Below, one piece after another: positions 44,985 to 53,562 of a stretch of 53,562 bases of DNA. Each line of letters opens with the position of its first letter. The first letter of the stretch is position 1. A program made the position numbers and the translations under genes. Source of the DNA: an uncultured Spartobacteria bacterium (lineage in GTDB: Bacteria; Verrucomicrobiota; Verrucomicrobiia; Chthoniobacterales; Terrimicrobiaceae); contig CALBXK010000370.1 of assembly GCA_937890535.1 (NCBI GenBank), positions 1-53,562 of the forward strand, written 5' to 3'. The notes below the pieces were generated by a model that was not told where the DNA came from, did not search any database, and saw only the letters and a program-made list of their open reading frames with translations.

Positions 44985-46780
44985 ATGAACCCTCTGAAAT
45001 TCCACCCCGTTCCCGGCGCATGCGCTGGATTCTCACCGCCCTTGCCCTTGGGATTCTCGCCCTCGCGGTCGTTTTCATTGTGCCCCGCTGGTTCTCCGAC
45101 GGCCGCGCAACAGACGGAGCGACCCATGATCACGACAGCGCCTTACAATACTGGACGTGTGGGATGCACCCCTGGGTTGTTCTGCCGGAACCGGGGCTCT
45201 GTCCGATCTGCGGGATGGATCTCGTTCCGCTCGACCCGGCGAAGTTCACGGGCGAGATCGCGATCAGCCCGGTCATCGTGCAAAACATGGGAGTTCGGAT
45301 TCAGGAGGTCACGGAGGGTCCGTTGGTGAAAACAATTCGCACCGTCGGAATAGTGGATTACAACGAGGAGACCGTCCGGGACGTGAATACGAAGGTCTCC
45401 GGTTGGATTGAGAAGCTCTATGTCGACTCGCTCGGAGCGAAGGTCGAAAAGGGCGAGCCGCTCTTTTCGCTCTATTCTCCCCAGCTTTATTCGGCGCAGG
45501 AAGATTATCTCATCGCGAGGAAGGGCGGGCGGGGAACGACCGGAATCGATCTGCTGAAATCGGCCCGCACCCGGCTCGAATATTTCGACATCACCACGGC
45601 TCAGATCGAGGCCCTGGACAAACGCGGAACCGCCCAAAAGGCACTTGATGTGGGGAGTCCGTTTTCGGGCATTGTCATTGCCAAGCACGCCAACGAAGGC
45701 ATGAAGATCGAGCCGGGAATGCAGGTCTTTCGCATCGCGGACCTGACCAAGGTGTGGGTCCTCGTCACGGTCTATGAATACCAGCTTCCCTATGTCGAGG
45801 CCGGGCAGGATGCCGTGATGACGCTACCCTATATCCCAGGCAAGACTTTCGAGGGCAAGGTCATTTATGTCTATCCTTACCTGGACAAAAAAACCCGCGA
45901 AGCGCAGGTGCGGCTGGAGTTTGATAATTCGGATGGCATCTTGAAACCGGGCATGTTCACCACGGTGGAGCTGCGTCGACAGCTTGCGGCAGAAAAAACG
46001 CTTGTTCCGCGCTCGGCCGTCATTGACACCGGGGCTCGGCAGGTGGCCTTCGTGAGTCTGGGGGAGGGAAAATTCGAGCCACGAAACGTGGAGACCGGCG
46101 TGGCCACGGACGACGGAAATGTCGAGGTCCTCAGCGGGTTGGAACCCGGTGAGATGGTGGTCACTTCGGGACAGTTCCTTCTCGATAGCGAAGCGAACAT
46201 GCGCGAGGCGCTGGCAAAAATGGTGGAGGGCAACCCGGCCTCGGAACAAAAGGCGCAGGTCATCCTGGACGGGGGCAGCACGCTGGAGTCCCTGCCCGCT
46301 CCGCTTGAGTCGAATCTCATCAAGGCTCTCGATTCATATTTTTCGATTCAGGACGCTCTCGCCAACGACTCGACCGACGACGTCAGCGCTTCAGCTCGCT
46401 CGCTCGCCGCCGACATCGGAGAGATGCAAAAAATTCCAATTCCTGATGACCCGGATTTCTGGGGGCAACTTGCCGATCCGCTTGCGGTCATTGTGCGCGA
46501 AAGTGCGGCGGTTGCGACCGCCTCCGACATCGCCGCCAGTCGGCTGGCCTTTGGCAATCTCAGTGTTGCTTTTCGCAAGCTGGTGGGTGCCACCGGGATT
46601 CCCCTCGGATACCCTCAGGCGGTTCAAGCGATGCATTGCCCGATGTTTTCCGAAGATCAGGGTGGTGCCGTCTGGCTACAAATCGGCGATGAGGTGCGTA
46701 ATCCCTACATGGGCTCCGCCATGCTGGGTTGTTTTGACGATCGCAAGGTGATTCCAGTGACGGGAGGAGCCGAAAAATGA
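44981..46780 (+). CDS. cusB: RND periplasmic adaptor (CusB-like) with N-terminal heavy-metal-binding domain
   Basis: YWTCGMHPWVVLPEPGLCPICGMDLVPLDP; VSGWIEKLYVDSLGAKVEKGEPLFSLYSPQLYSAQEDYL; DLTKVWVLVTVYEYQLPYVEAGQ. Confidence 0.93.
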   Translation: MNEPSEIPPRSRRMRWILTALALGILALAVVFIVPRWFSDGRATDGATHDHDSALQYWTCGMHPWVVLPEPGLCPICGMDLVPLDPAKFTGEIAISPVIVQNMGVRIQEVTEGPLVKTIRTVGIVDYNEETVRDVNTKVSGWIEKLYVDSLGAKVEKGEPLFSLYSPQLYSAQEDYLIARKGGRGTTGIDLLKSARTRLEYFDITTAQIEALDKRGTAQKALDVGSPFSGIVIAKHANEGMKIEPGMQVFRIADLTKVWVLVTVYEYQLPYVEAGQDAVMTLPYIPGKTFEGKVIYVYPYLDKKTREAQVRLEFDNSDGILKPGMFTTVELRRQLAAEKTLVPRSAVIDTGARQVAFVSLGEGKFEPRNVETGVATDDGNVEVLSGLEPGEMVVTSGQFLLDSEANMREALAKMVEGNPASEQKAQVILDGGSTLESLPAPLESNLIKALDSYFSIQDALANDSTDDVSASARSLAADIGEMQKIPIPDDPDFWGQLADPLAVIVRESAAVATASDIAASRLAFGNLSVAFRKLVGATGIPLGYPQAVQAMHCPMFSEDQGGAVWLQIGDEVRNPYMGSAMLGCFDDRKVIPVTGGAEK

Positions 46781-49700
46781 TCGAGAAAGTGATCGATTTG
46801 TGCATCCGCAATCGGGTGATGGTGTTGTTGCTTACCGGCTTTCTCGTCCTTGCGGGGGTGTGGTCGGCGAGGAACATCACCATCGACGCCATCCCGGATC
46901 TTTCGGATGTCCAGGTCGTCATTCGCACCGAATATCAGGGGCAGGCTCCGCGCATTATCGAAGATCAGGTCACCTATCCGCTGACCACTGCGATGCTGTC
47001 GGTACCGTTTGCGAAACACGTGCGTGGGTACAGCCTTTTTGGGACCAGTTTTATCTATATCATCTTCGAAGATGGCACCGACCTTTACTGGGCGAGGAGC
47101 CGGGTGCTTGAGCAGCTCAATACGATCACGAACCGCTTGCCGCCGGGTGTCGCGCCGCAGCTCGGACCGGACGCGACCGGGGTCGGCTGGGTCTTTCAAT
47201 ACATCCTGACCACGGGGCCCTATTGTAAGCAGCATCCTCAGGGCCTTTTTCGCGATCCTGAGACCGATCAGTGGTATGGCAGCAGGGAGGATGCGCCCGC
47301 CGGGGACCGTGAACGCCTTGTCCGTCAGCGGATCTTTCCGGGGCTTACGAATTGCCCGCTCGACGGGTCCCCGTTGGTCCCGGCCGATCTTGACCTTTCG
47401 GACCTCCGTGGTTTGCAGGATTGGTACCTCCGCTACGAACTCACCGCCGTCGATGGGGTGAGCGAAGTCGCGCCGACGGGTGGGTTTGTGAAGCAATACC
47501 AAGTGGTCGTTGATCCGGTGAAGCTGCTCGCCCTGAACATTTCGCTGCAAAAAGTCAAGGTGGCTATCCAGCGCTCGAATAATGACGTGGGGGGTCGGAT
47601 TATCGCGCAGAGTGAGAACGAGTACATGGTTCGTGGCCTTGGCTATCTTGGCGCCCTTTCACCTGAGGAGTCCGAGGAGGCGGTGACATCCGGCAAGCGC
47701 CTCGAAGACGTGCGGTCCGAGAAAGTGCTGGAAGGATTGCGCAAAGTTTCGCTGGGGGTGAACGCGGAGGGTTCGCCGATCTATCTCGCCGATGTGGCAG
47801 ACATCCGCATCGGACCGGAAATTCGCCGAGGGATTGCGGAATGGAACGGGGAAGGGGAGGTCGTGGGGGGGACGATCATCATGCGTTCCGGCGAAAACGC
47901 AAAGCGCACCATTGAGAACGCCAGCAAGAAGCTCTACGAACTCGAGGCCGGACTGCCGCCCGGCGTCGCCATTGAGGTCGCTTATGATCGCTCGGACCTG
48001 ATCGAGCGGGCCGTCGAGACGCTCCAGCACACGCTTTTTGAGGAAATCTTCATCGTGGGCCTCGTCTGCATCGTCTTTCTTCTTCATGCCCGCAGTGCGC
48101 TTGTGGCCGCCTGCGTGTTGCCCCTCGGGGTGCTTGCCACTCTGACAATCATGTATGCCTTCGGCGTCAACGCCAACATCATGTCGCTCGGCGGCATTGC
48201 CATCTCCATTGGTGTGATGGTGGACAGTTCGATCATCATGGTTGAGAACGCGCACAAATATCTGGAGGCGGATCGGAAGCGGGTGGCGGCCGGATCCGCT
48301 CCGCAGCCGCATCTCCAACTCATCGGCGACGCTGCGAAAGAGGTGGGCCCCAGCCTCTTTTTTGCGCTGCTCATTATCGTTGTGAGTTTTCTGCCCATTT
48401 TCGTTCTGGGCGAACAGTCGGGCCGGATGTTCAAGCCGTTGGCTTTTTCTAAAACCTTTGCCATGACGGCGGGTGCCATCCTGGCCATCACGGTCATTCC
48501 TGTGTTGATGACCCTCTTCCTCACCGAACGCACATTGCCCGAGCGATGGAGTCGGCGTCGCAGTATTTTGACCTGTCTCACGGCCATCATTCTCCCGGCA
48601 GTCGTATTGTCCATTGTCCCGCTCCAGGCCCTCGATTCCTGGCGCGCCTGGCTGGTTGGTGGCTGGCTGGTTTTTAGTGCCATGATCCTGTGGCCCCAGC
48701 GCATCCCAAGCGAGGATCACAATCCGATCAGTGGGTTCCTCGAACGCATCTATGATCCGGCCTTCCGCTTTGTGATGCGCTTCAAGGGCCTCACTCTCGT
48801 CCTCGCCCTCATCGCTCTTGCGGCGACCTGGTTCCCCTTCAGCAAGTTGGGCAGCGAATTTATGCCTCCCCTTGAAGAGGGTGATTTGCTCTACATGCCT
48901 ACGACCGATCCTGGCCTGAGTATCACCAAGGCGCGTGAGATCCTTCAGCAGACCGACAAACTCATAAAACTTTTTCCCGAAGTCGAGTCGGTCTATGGCA
49001 AAATCGGACGGTCCGAGACCGCCACCGACCCCGCCCCGATTTCGATGGTGGAAACTACCATTCGTCTCCACCGCGATAAGGCGAAATGGCGCGAACGCTC
49101 CGTGGAGCGATTTTACGATGCCTGGCCACACTGGCTGGGCTGGCTGCCCCGCCAGATTTGGCCGTCGGTCCGCCCGATCACCCAGGAGGAACTCGTCTAT
49201 GGTTATGAATTGCCCAATGGCCAGGGCGGAACGCTCCATGCGCCCGGTTTGAATGATGCTGTCCAGTTTCCTGGTCTGACCAATGCCTGGACGATGCCGA
49301 TCAGGACCCGCATCGACATGCTCTCGACCGGGATCAAAACACCCGTCGGCATCAAGATCATGGGGTCAGACCTCAAAATTCTTTCCGAGCTTGCCAGCAA
49401 AGTTGCCAATGCGGTCAAGACCAGCCCGCAGACCCGGCCCTATACGTCGAGCGCATTTGCCGAAAAATCGGTCGGGGGAAACTACTTTGACATCGCTGTG
49501 GATCGTGACGAGATCGCCCGCTACGGCCTCAATGTCAGCGACGTGCAGGATGTCATCATGTCAGCACTCGGGGGAATGAATGTGACCTCGACCGTCGAGG
49601 GATTGGAGCGTTACCCGGTGAACGTTCGTTATCCCAGTGAACTCCGCGATGATATCGATGCGGTCAAGCGCACCCTCGTATCCACGCCATCGGGGGCCCA

Positions 49701-50457
49701 GGTGCCGCTGGCGCAGCTGGCCAACATTTCGATCCATAAAGGACCGCCCATGATCAAAAGCGAAAATGCGAGGCTGACCAGTTGGGTCTATGTCGATATT
49801 GTCGATATCGACGTGGGCACCTATGTCCAGCGCGCTCAGGAGGTCGTGGCTCGGGACGTCAAATTGCCGTCTGGCTACAGTATTGTCTGGTCCGGACAGT
49901 ACGAATACATGGAAGCTGCGGCGAAACGCCTGGCCGTTGCCATTCCCCTGGCGCTCGTCGGTATCGTCCTCCTGCTCTACCTCTCCACCCAAAGCTGGTT
50001 GCGGGTCTGCATTGTCCTCTTGGCGGTGCCATTTTCGCTCATCGGTGCCATTTGGTTCCTTTACTTCATGGATTACCATTTCTCGATCGCCGTTTGGGTT
50101 GGGCTCATCGCGTTGGCCGGTCTCGATGCCGAGACCGGCGTTGTGATGCTCCTCTATCTCGACACCAGCTACCAAAAATTCAGCGAAGCAGGGCGGATGC
50201 ACCATCCCCAGGATCTCTGGCATGCGGTTCACGACGGGGCCGTGAAGCGGATCCGACCTAAAACAATGACCGTCATGGCCATCTTCATGGGGCTCCTCCC
50301 GTTGCTTTGGGCCTCCGGCGCCGGAGCCGACACCATGCGGCGTCTCGCCGTACCTATGATTGGCGGTACGGTCTCCAGCTTTTTTCTCGAACTCCTGATC
50401 TACCCGGTCATCTACTATTTGGCCCGGAGGGTGAGTCTTGATCGCAAGGTGGCATAG
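46777..50457 (+). CDS. cusA: Heavy-metal RND efflux permease (CusA/CzcA family)
   Basis: VFLLHARSALVAACVLPLGVLATLTIMYAFGVNANIMSLGGIAISIGVMVDSSIIMVENAHK...FMPPLEEGDLLYMPTTDPG...GLIALAGLDAETGVVMLLYLD. Confidence 0.96.
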   Translation: MIEKVIDLCIRNRVMVLLLTGFLVLAGVWSARNITIDAIPDLSDVQVVIRTEYQGQAPRIIEDQVTYPLTTAMLSVPFAKHVRGYSLFGTSFIYIIFEDGTDLYWARSRVLEQLNTITNRLPPGVAPQLGPDATGVGWVFQYILTTGPYCKQHPQGLFRDPETDQWYGSREDAPAGDRERLVRQRIFPGLTNCPLDGSPLVPADLDLSDLRGLQDWYLRYELTAVDGVSEVAPTGGFVKQYQVVVDPVKLLALNISLQKVKVAIQRSNNDVGGRIIAQSENEYMVRGLGYLGALSPEESEEAVTSGKRLEDVRSEKVLEGLRKVSLGVNAEGSPIYLADVADIRIGPEIRRGIAEWNGEGEVVGGTIIMRSGENAKRTIENASKKLYELEAGLPPGVAIEVAYDRSDLIERAVETLQHTLFEEIFIVGLVCIVFLLHARSALVAACVLPLGVLATLTIMYAFGVNANIMSLGGIAISIGVMVDSSIIMVENAHKYLEADRKRVAAGSAPQPHLQLIGDAAKEVGPSLFFALLIIVVSFLPIFVLGEQSGRMFKPLAFSKTFAMTAGAILAITVIPVLMTLFLTERTLPERWSRRRSILTCLTAIILPAVVLSIVPLQALDSWRAWLVGGWLVFSAMILWPQRIPSEDHNPISGFLERIYDPAFRFVMRFKGLTLVLALIALAATWFPFSKLGSEFMPPLEEGDLLYMPTTDPGLSITKAREILQQTDKLIKLFPEVESVYGKIGRSETATDPAPISMVETTIRLHRDKAKWRERSVERFYDAWPHWLGWLPRQIWPSVRPITQEELVYGYELPNGQGGTLHAPGLNDAVQFPGLTNAWTMPIRTRIDMLSTGIKTPVGIKIMGSDLKILSELASKVANAVKTSPQTRPYTSSAFAEKSVGGNYFDIAVDRDEIARYGLNVSDVQDVIMSALGGMNVTSTVEGLERYPVNVRYPSELRDDIDAVKRTLVSTPSGAQVPLAQLANISIHKGPPMIKSENARLTSWVYVDIVDIDVGTYVQRAQEVVARDVKLPSGYSIVWSGQYEYMEAAAKRLAVAIPLALVGIVLLLYLSTQSWLRVCIVLLAVPFSLIGAIWFLYFMDYHFSIAVWVGLIALAGLDAETGVVMLLYLDTSYQKFSEAGRMHHPQDLWHAVHDGAVKRIRPKTMTVMAIFMGLLPLLWASGAGADTMRRLAVPMIGGTVSSFFLELLIYPVIYYLARRVSLDRKVA

Positions 50458-50479
50458 CCGACGCATTTCTGAAGTTGTA

Positions 50480-50573
50480 TGCTGAGATCCTGACCAAGGG
50501 CGAAGCTCCGCCCGAGCCGAAATATATGGGCTCGGGCGGAGCCTCGCCTTCCCATTTTTGGTTTGTCTGCCCG
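50480..50573. repeat. R5 REP-like palindrome, copy 2
   Basis: GCTGAGATCCTGACC-AAGGGCGAAGCTCCGCCCGAGCC-GAAATATATG-GGCTCGGGCGGAGCCTCGCCTTCCCATTTTTGG. Confidence 0.92.
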
Positions 50574-50717
50574 TTTTGCAGTTTTTGGATATGCACCCGG
50601 TCGCCGTCCGGCCCTTGTCAATTTCTTGTGGTTTGTCTGAGAAGCGGGCATGGTTCCGCCAAGGTCGACCGGCACCCTGACGGGCCAGTGCGCCGAAAAT
50701 TTCAACCCCAGTCCGCT

Positions 50718-51602
50718 ATGCAATGGAAAGGCCGCAGAGAAAGTGCAAATGTCGAGGATGCGCGTGGGCGATCGACCGCGGGTTTGGGGGGGAGCCGCGG
50801 GGGTGGCTTGGGATTGTTGAATCTGATCGGCCGAAAATTTGGCATCAAAGGGATTCTGATCGCCATCGGAGTCGGGGTGGTGTTTTGGAAATTGGGGATC
50901 GTCGACCCCAGTATGTTGCTGGGCGACGGTGTTGCCACCACCACACAGCCGGTTGAGGTCAGCCCGGAGGAACAGGAACAATTTGATTTCGTCAAGGTGG
51001 TCATGGCGGATACCGAAGACGTCTGGACTTCAGAATTCCAGAGGGTTGGAAAAAATTATGCATTGCCGAATCTGGTCGTTTACCGTGGGCAGGTGCGCAC
51101 CGCCTGTGGTGTGGGCAGCGCCGAGATGGGACCCTTTTATTGTTCGGGAGACCAAAAAATCTATATCGATCTGAGTTTCTACGACGAATTGGCGCAGACG
51201 TTTCAATCTCCAGGAGATTTTGCCCAAGCTTATGTCATTGCGCACGAAGTTGGTCACCATATTCAGAAGCTTCTCGGGATTTCTGACAAGGTGGCCGCGA
51301 TGCAGAACCGACCGGATTCGAACGAATATTCGGTGCGCCTGGAGTTGCAGGCGGACTATCTTGCGGGAGTGTGGGCCCACCATTCGCAACAATATCTTGA
51401 AGAGGGCGACATCGAGGAAGCCATGCGGGCGGCCAATGCGATCGGCGACGACGCGATTCAGAAAAAAATGCAAGGTCGCGTCGTCCCGCATGCCTTCACT
51501 CACGGAACATCCGAACAACGCATGCGGTGGTTCAAGAAGGGATTGAAAAGCGGCCGGATCGAGGACGGCGATACATTCTCAATGCCTTACCAGCAATTGT
51601 GA
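50718..51602 (+). CDS. Neutral zinc metallopeptidase (YpfJ-like)
   Basis: MQWKGRRESANVEDARG; TACGVGSAEMGPFYCSGDQKIYIDLSFYDEL; AYVIAHEVGHHIQ; RLELQADYLAGVWA. Confidence 0.95.
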   Translation: MQWKGRRESANVEDARGRSTAGLGGSRGGGLGLLNLIGRKFGIKGILIAIGVGVVFWKLGIVDPSMLLGDGVATTTQPVEVSPEEQEQFDFVKVVMADTEDVWTSEFQRVGKNYALPNLVVYRGQVRTACGVGSAEMGPFYCSGDQKIYIDLSFYDELAQTFQSPGDFAQAYVIAHEVGHHIQKLLGISDKVAAMQNRPDSNEYSVRLELQADYLAGVWAHHSQQYLEEGDIEEAMRAANAIGDDAIQKKMQGRVVPHAFTHGTSEQRMRWFKKGLKSGRIEDGDTFSMPYQQL

Positions 51603-51611
51603 TCGGTAGCG

Positions 51612-51684
51612 CTTCGCGCAGGGCAGTCGAAACCGCGGCCTCCTCGTCCCGGACGAGGCGCTCCACCAAGCTGCGCCACGGACC
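51612..51684 (-). tRNA. tRNA-Pro(CGG)-like sequence with degenerate T-arm/acceptor (probable tRNA relic)
   Basis: Minus strand GGTCCGTGGCGCAGCTTGGTGGAGCGCCTCGTCCGGGACGAGGAGGCCGCGGTTTCGACTGCCCT: good D-arm and anticodon stem (CCTCG TCCGGGA CGAGG); 3' side does not pair with GGTCCGT. Confidence 0.45.
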
Positions 51685-51886
51685 AATTGATAGGGAGACT
51701 TTTGCCCCGCGAGGATGCTTTCCCCCGGAAATGATTCGTTTCGTTGCAGAACTCTTTTGAATCCTGTGCGTGCCGGACTTGACTGGCGTTACCCTTCCGG
51801 ATTTTTTTGACAATTTGGGACAGTGAAAATTGAGACAATAAGACTTGCCATCGGGAAGAACTGGCCTAGATTCCTCGTTCACTCTT

Positions 51887-52156
51887 ATGGCGAAAAAATC
51901 CTGGACAGAGCGCGACAAGCGCAAGCGGAAGACAGTTGAGAAGTATGCGGAACTCCGCGCGGAACTGAAGGAAAAGAAGGATTACGCCTCGATTTCCCAG
52001 CTTCCCCGCAATGCCAGCCCGGTTCGGCTGACAAATCGTTGTCTCATGACTGGTCGTCGCCGGGCTTTCATGCGTCGCTTCAAACTTTCCCGAATCGCTT
52101 TTCGCGAGCTGGCCTTGAGCGGGATGATCCCCGGGGTCACCAAATCGAGTTGGTGA
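51887..52156 (+). CDS. rpsN: 30S ribosomal protein S14 (long, non-zinc form)
   Basis: [33 protein letters not shown]...[51 protein letters not shown]. Confidence 0.96.
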   Translation: MAKKSWTERDKRKRKTVEKYAELRAELKEKKDYASISQLPRNASPVRLTNRCLMTGRRRAFMRRFKLSRIAFRELALSGMIPGVTKSSW

Positions 52157-52218
52157 TGAGTTGGTGGTCATTCTGACCGGCATCGGTTGAGCGTCTGCTC
52201 GGGACGTTAAAAAATTTC

Positions 52219-52258
52219 AACCCCGATTCCTGGGAGCAGGAGTTGGGGACTTTTTTTG
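52219..52258. terminator. Intrinsic terminator, probably bidirectional (rpsN / AAA gene)
   Basis: CCCCGATTCCTG-GGAG-CAGGAGTTGGGG then ACTTTTTTT; A-tract AAAAAAATTT on the other side. Confidence 0.7.
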
Positions 52259-52314
52259 TGGAAGTCCGGGCGGCTTGCCTGGCACCGGCGTCGCCGGAGA
52301 GCGGAACAAGGACG

Positions 52315-53562
52315 TCAGCCTTGGCGGACCGGAAGCGGAGCGCGCAGAATCTGCCGCGGCGACGATCCGTTCTGACCGGAGGCCTCGTGGAGTTCCCGAT
52401 AGGAGGTGCCTTCTTTCCAAGTCCCCCAGGCGGCGGTGTAGGGGGCTTCGCAATGCAGGCAGACAAAGGATGGGGCCAGTTCCGGCAACCAGGGGTTTTC
52501 TTTATTGCAGGTGGGACACCAGGTCACGAATGCGGGGGATCGATCAAGGGCGTTGTGGAGGGTGTTGTCCTGCGGGACGTCGAGATCGCGGGCTTCGATT
52601 TGCAAATCCACTCGATTGGCCAAACTGCAACGTTCGAGAAACCGGTGCCGGGACGTTTCGTAGAGTATCTCGACCCCGGTGGTATTTGCGAACCGCTTGT
52701 CCTTGCGCTCACAATAGAGTTGCAGGGTCGCCAGCAATGTTTGGGTGGCTTCATGACTTATGGCGATTTGGTCGATTTCACTCAGTTTGGCAAAGTGGGA
52801 TGCCAATTCGATGGGGCCGTAGCGGGTGAAGTAAAGTGTCTTGCGGAACATGCGTTCCAATCCATGCACCGAGCGAAGCACCCGGCGGAGCGGATCGCGC
52901 TCTCCCTCCAGGATGACGATTGTGTCCGGTTGATCGAGGAGGTGGGCAAGCACCTGTCGAAGTCCCGGGGAGGGTGTGACAGAATCATGGACACGAAGGA
53001 AAATTACTCCCTCCTCTCTCTTGGGAATCTTCACTTCCGCTTCGGTGGTCGCCGATTCCAAGTCGTCGAGATGAAGTTCTGCGACTCTGGAATTGGCAAT
53101 GGCGTCGAAGGCAAAAAGGGCTTCGGCGAGCACGCGAGCGGCTGCAATTTTTCCCGTGCCAGGGGGACCCATGAAGACGCAGTGAAAATTGCGATCTGTG
53201 ACGGGTAAGCCTTGCAGTTTGCGTTGTTGGCCGGCGTGGGCAAGGCGCAGGATGCGCTCCAGGTCTTGTCGCACCGACTCCTGAACAATGGATTTTTGAA
53301 GAATCTGGATGGCGGTGTCGATGGCGGAAGTGACTTCCTGTGGGTCCCCCGGCACCAAATCGTCGGAGGTCTCCAGAAGGGCGCTGGACGACAGATTCAA
53401 CTGCGGACTGACCGTCACCTTGGTGGGTGGTTGTCCGATGAGTCGGGAGGAGCGAAATTCGCCCTGGCAGCCGGAGGCGGTAAGGGCGGGGCCGCCTTGA
53501 GACTCCGCGGTGACGGATTCGCCCGAGACGTGGCAGGAATGGATGTCGATGGCGGTCGCGCC
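52315..53562 (-). CDS. AAA-type ATPase-like protein with C-terminal zinc ribbon; N-terminus runs off the right edge
   Basis: CVFMGPPGTGKIAAARVLAEALFAF; TWCPTCNKENPWLPELAPSFVCLHCEAPY. Frame stays open from GTG 53418 to the window edge (GATAIDIHSCHVSGESVTAESQGGPALTASGCQGEFRSSRL...), so the track start is probably internal. Confidence 0.75.
   Translation of the reverse strand, partial: GATAIDIHSCHVSGESVTAESQGGPALTASGCQGEFRSSRLIGQPPTKVTVSPQLNLSSSALLETSDDLVPGDPQEVTSAIDTAIQILQKSIVQESVRQDLERILRLAHAGQQRKLQGLPVTDRNFHCVFMGPPGTGKIAAARVLAEALFAFDAIANSRVAELHLDDLESATTEAEVKIPKREEGVIFLRVHDSVTPSPGLRQVLAHLLDQPDTIVILEGERDPLRRVLRSVHGLERMFRKTLYFTRYGPIELASHFAKLSEIDQIAISHEATQTLLATLQLYCERKDKRFANTTGVEILYETSRHRFLERCSLANRVDLQIEARDLDVPQDNTLHNALDRSPAFVTWCPTCNKENPWLPELAPSFVCLHCEAPYTAAWGTWKEGTSYRELHEASGQNGSSPRQILRAPLPVRQG

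Noticed and set aside
47659-49239. 526-aa minus-strand ORF
   Set aside because: Antisense to the RND permease; His/Asp/Arg-rich shadow translation without motifs.

Overview
This 53.6-kb window looks chromosomal. The two prepilin-like 'Verru_Chthon cassette' loci make it most likely a member of Verrucomicrobiota. It carries housekeeping genes (leuS, rdgB, an OmpH/Skp-like gene, mqnC, GSII-type glutamine synthetase, ileS-lspA, rpsN) and a sigma54 enhancer-binding regulator with an OsmC/methyltransferase pair. It also has a degraded type I R-M locus now holding a RhuM-family gene, a toxin-antitoxin pair and a PLD-helicase-DUF3427 defence-type gene, plus a giant membrane protein, a Cu/Ag P-type ATPase, a VapBC pair and a CusCBA-type RND operon. 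A zinc-metallopeptidase and an edge-truncated AAA protein complete the right end.

Strongest leads: (1) leuS encodes LeuRS with an in-frame RAYT/Y1-transposase-like domain (FITFRL...MPNHVHALF...FWQ) inside the CP1 editing domain, and a 25-bp REP-like palindrome lies just beyond its 3' end, with a covarying second copy about 43 kb away. (2) Two short-repeat families invade the pilin cassettes. One, (AATCCTGTT)n, surrounds a GxxExxY (PD-(D/E)XK-like) gene missing from the ORF track. The other, (AATCGCA)n/(GATTTTC)n, surrounds a four-helix-bundle (S23/Avd-like) gene. Both are read through into prepilin leaders, and a heptanucleotide tract separates a good ATG from one prepilin body by exactly one 7-nt unit. 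(3) GG-N10-GC sigma54 promoters precede the glutamine synthetase and one pilin cassette. A third, with tandem 17-bp upstream sites, follows the enhancer-binding protein gene. (4) hsdM/hsdR/rhuM fragments in direct repeats show step-by-step replacement of a type I R-M system. All calls were made by eye from the sequence and the supplied translations; no database search was run.
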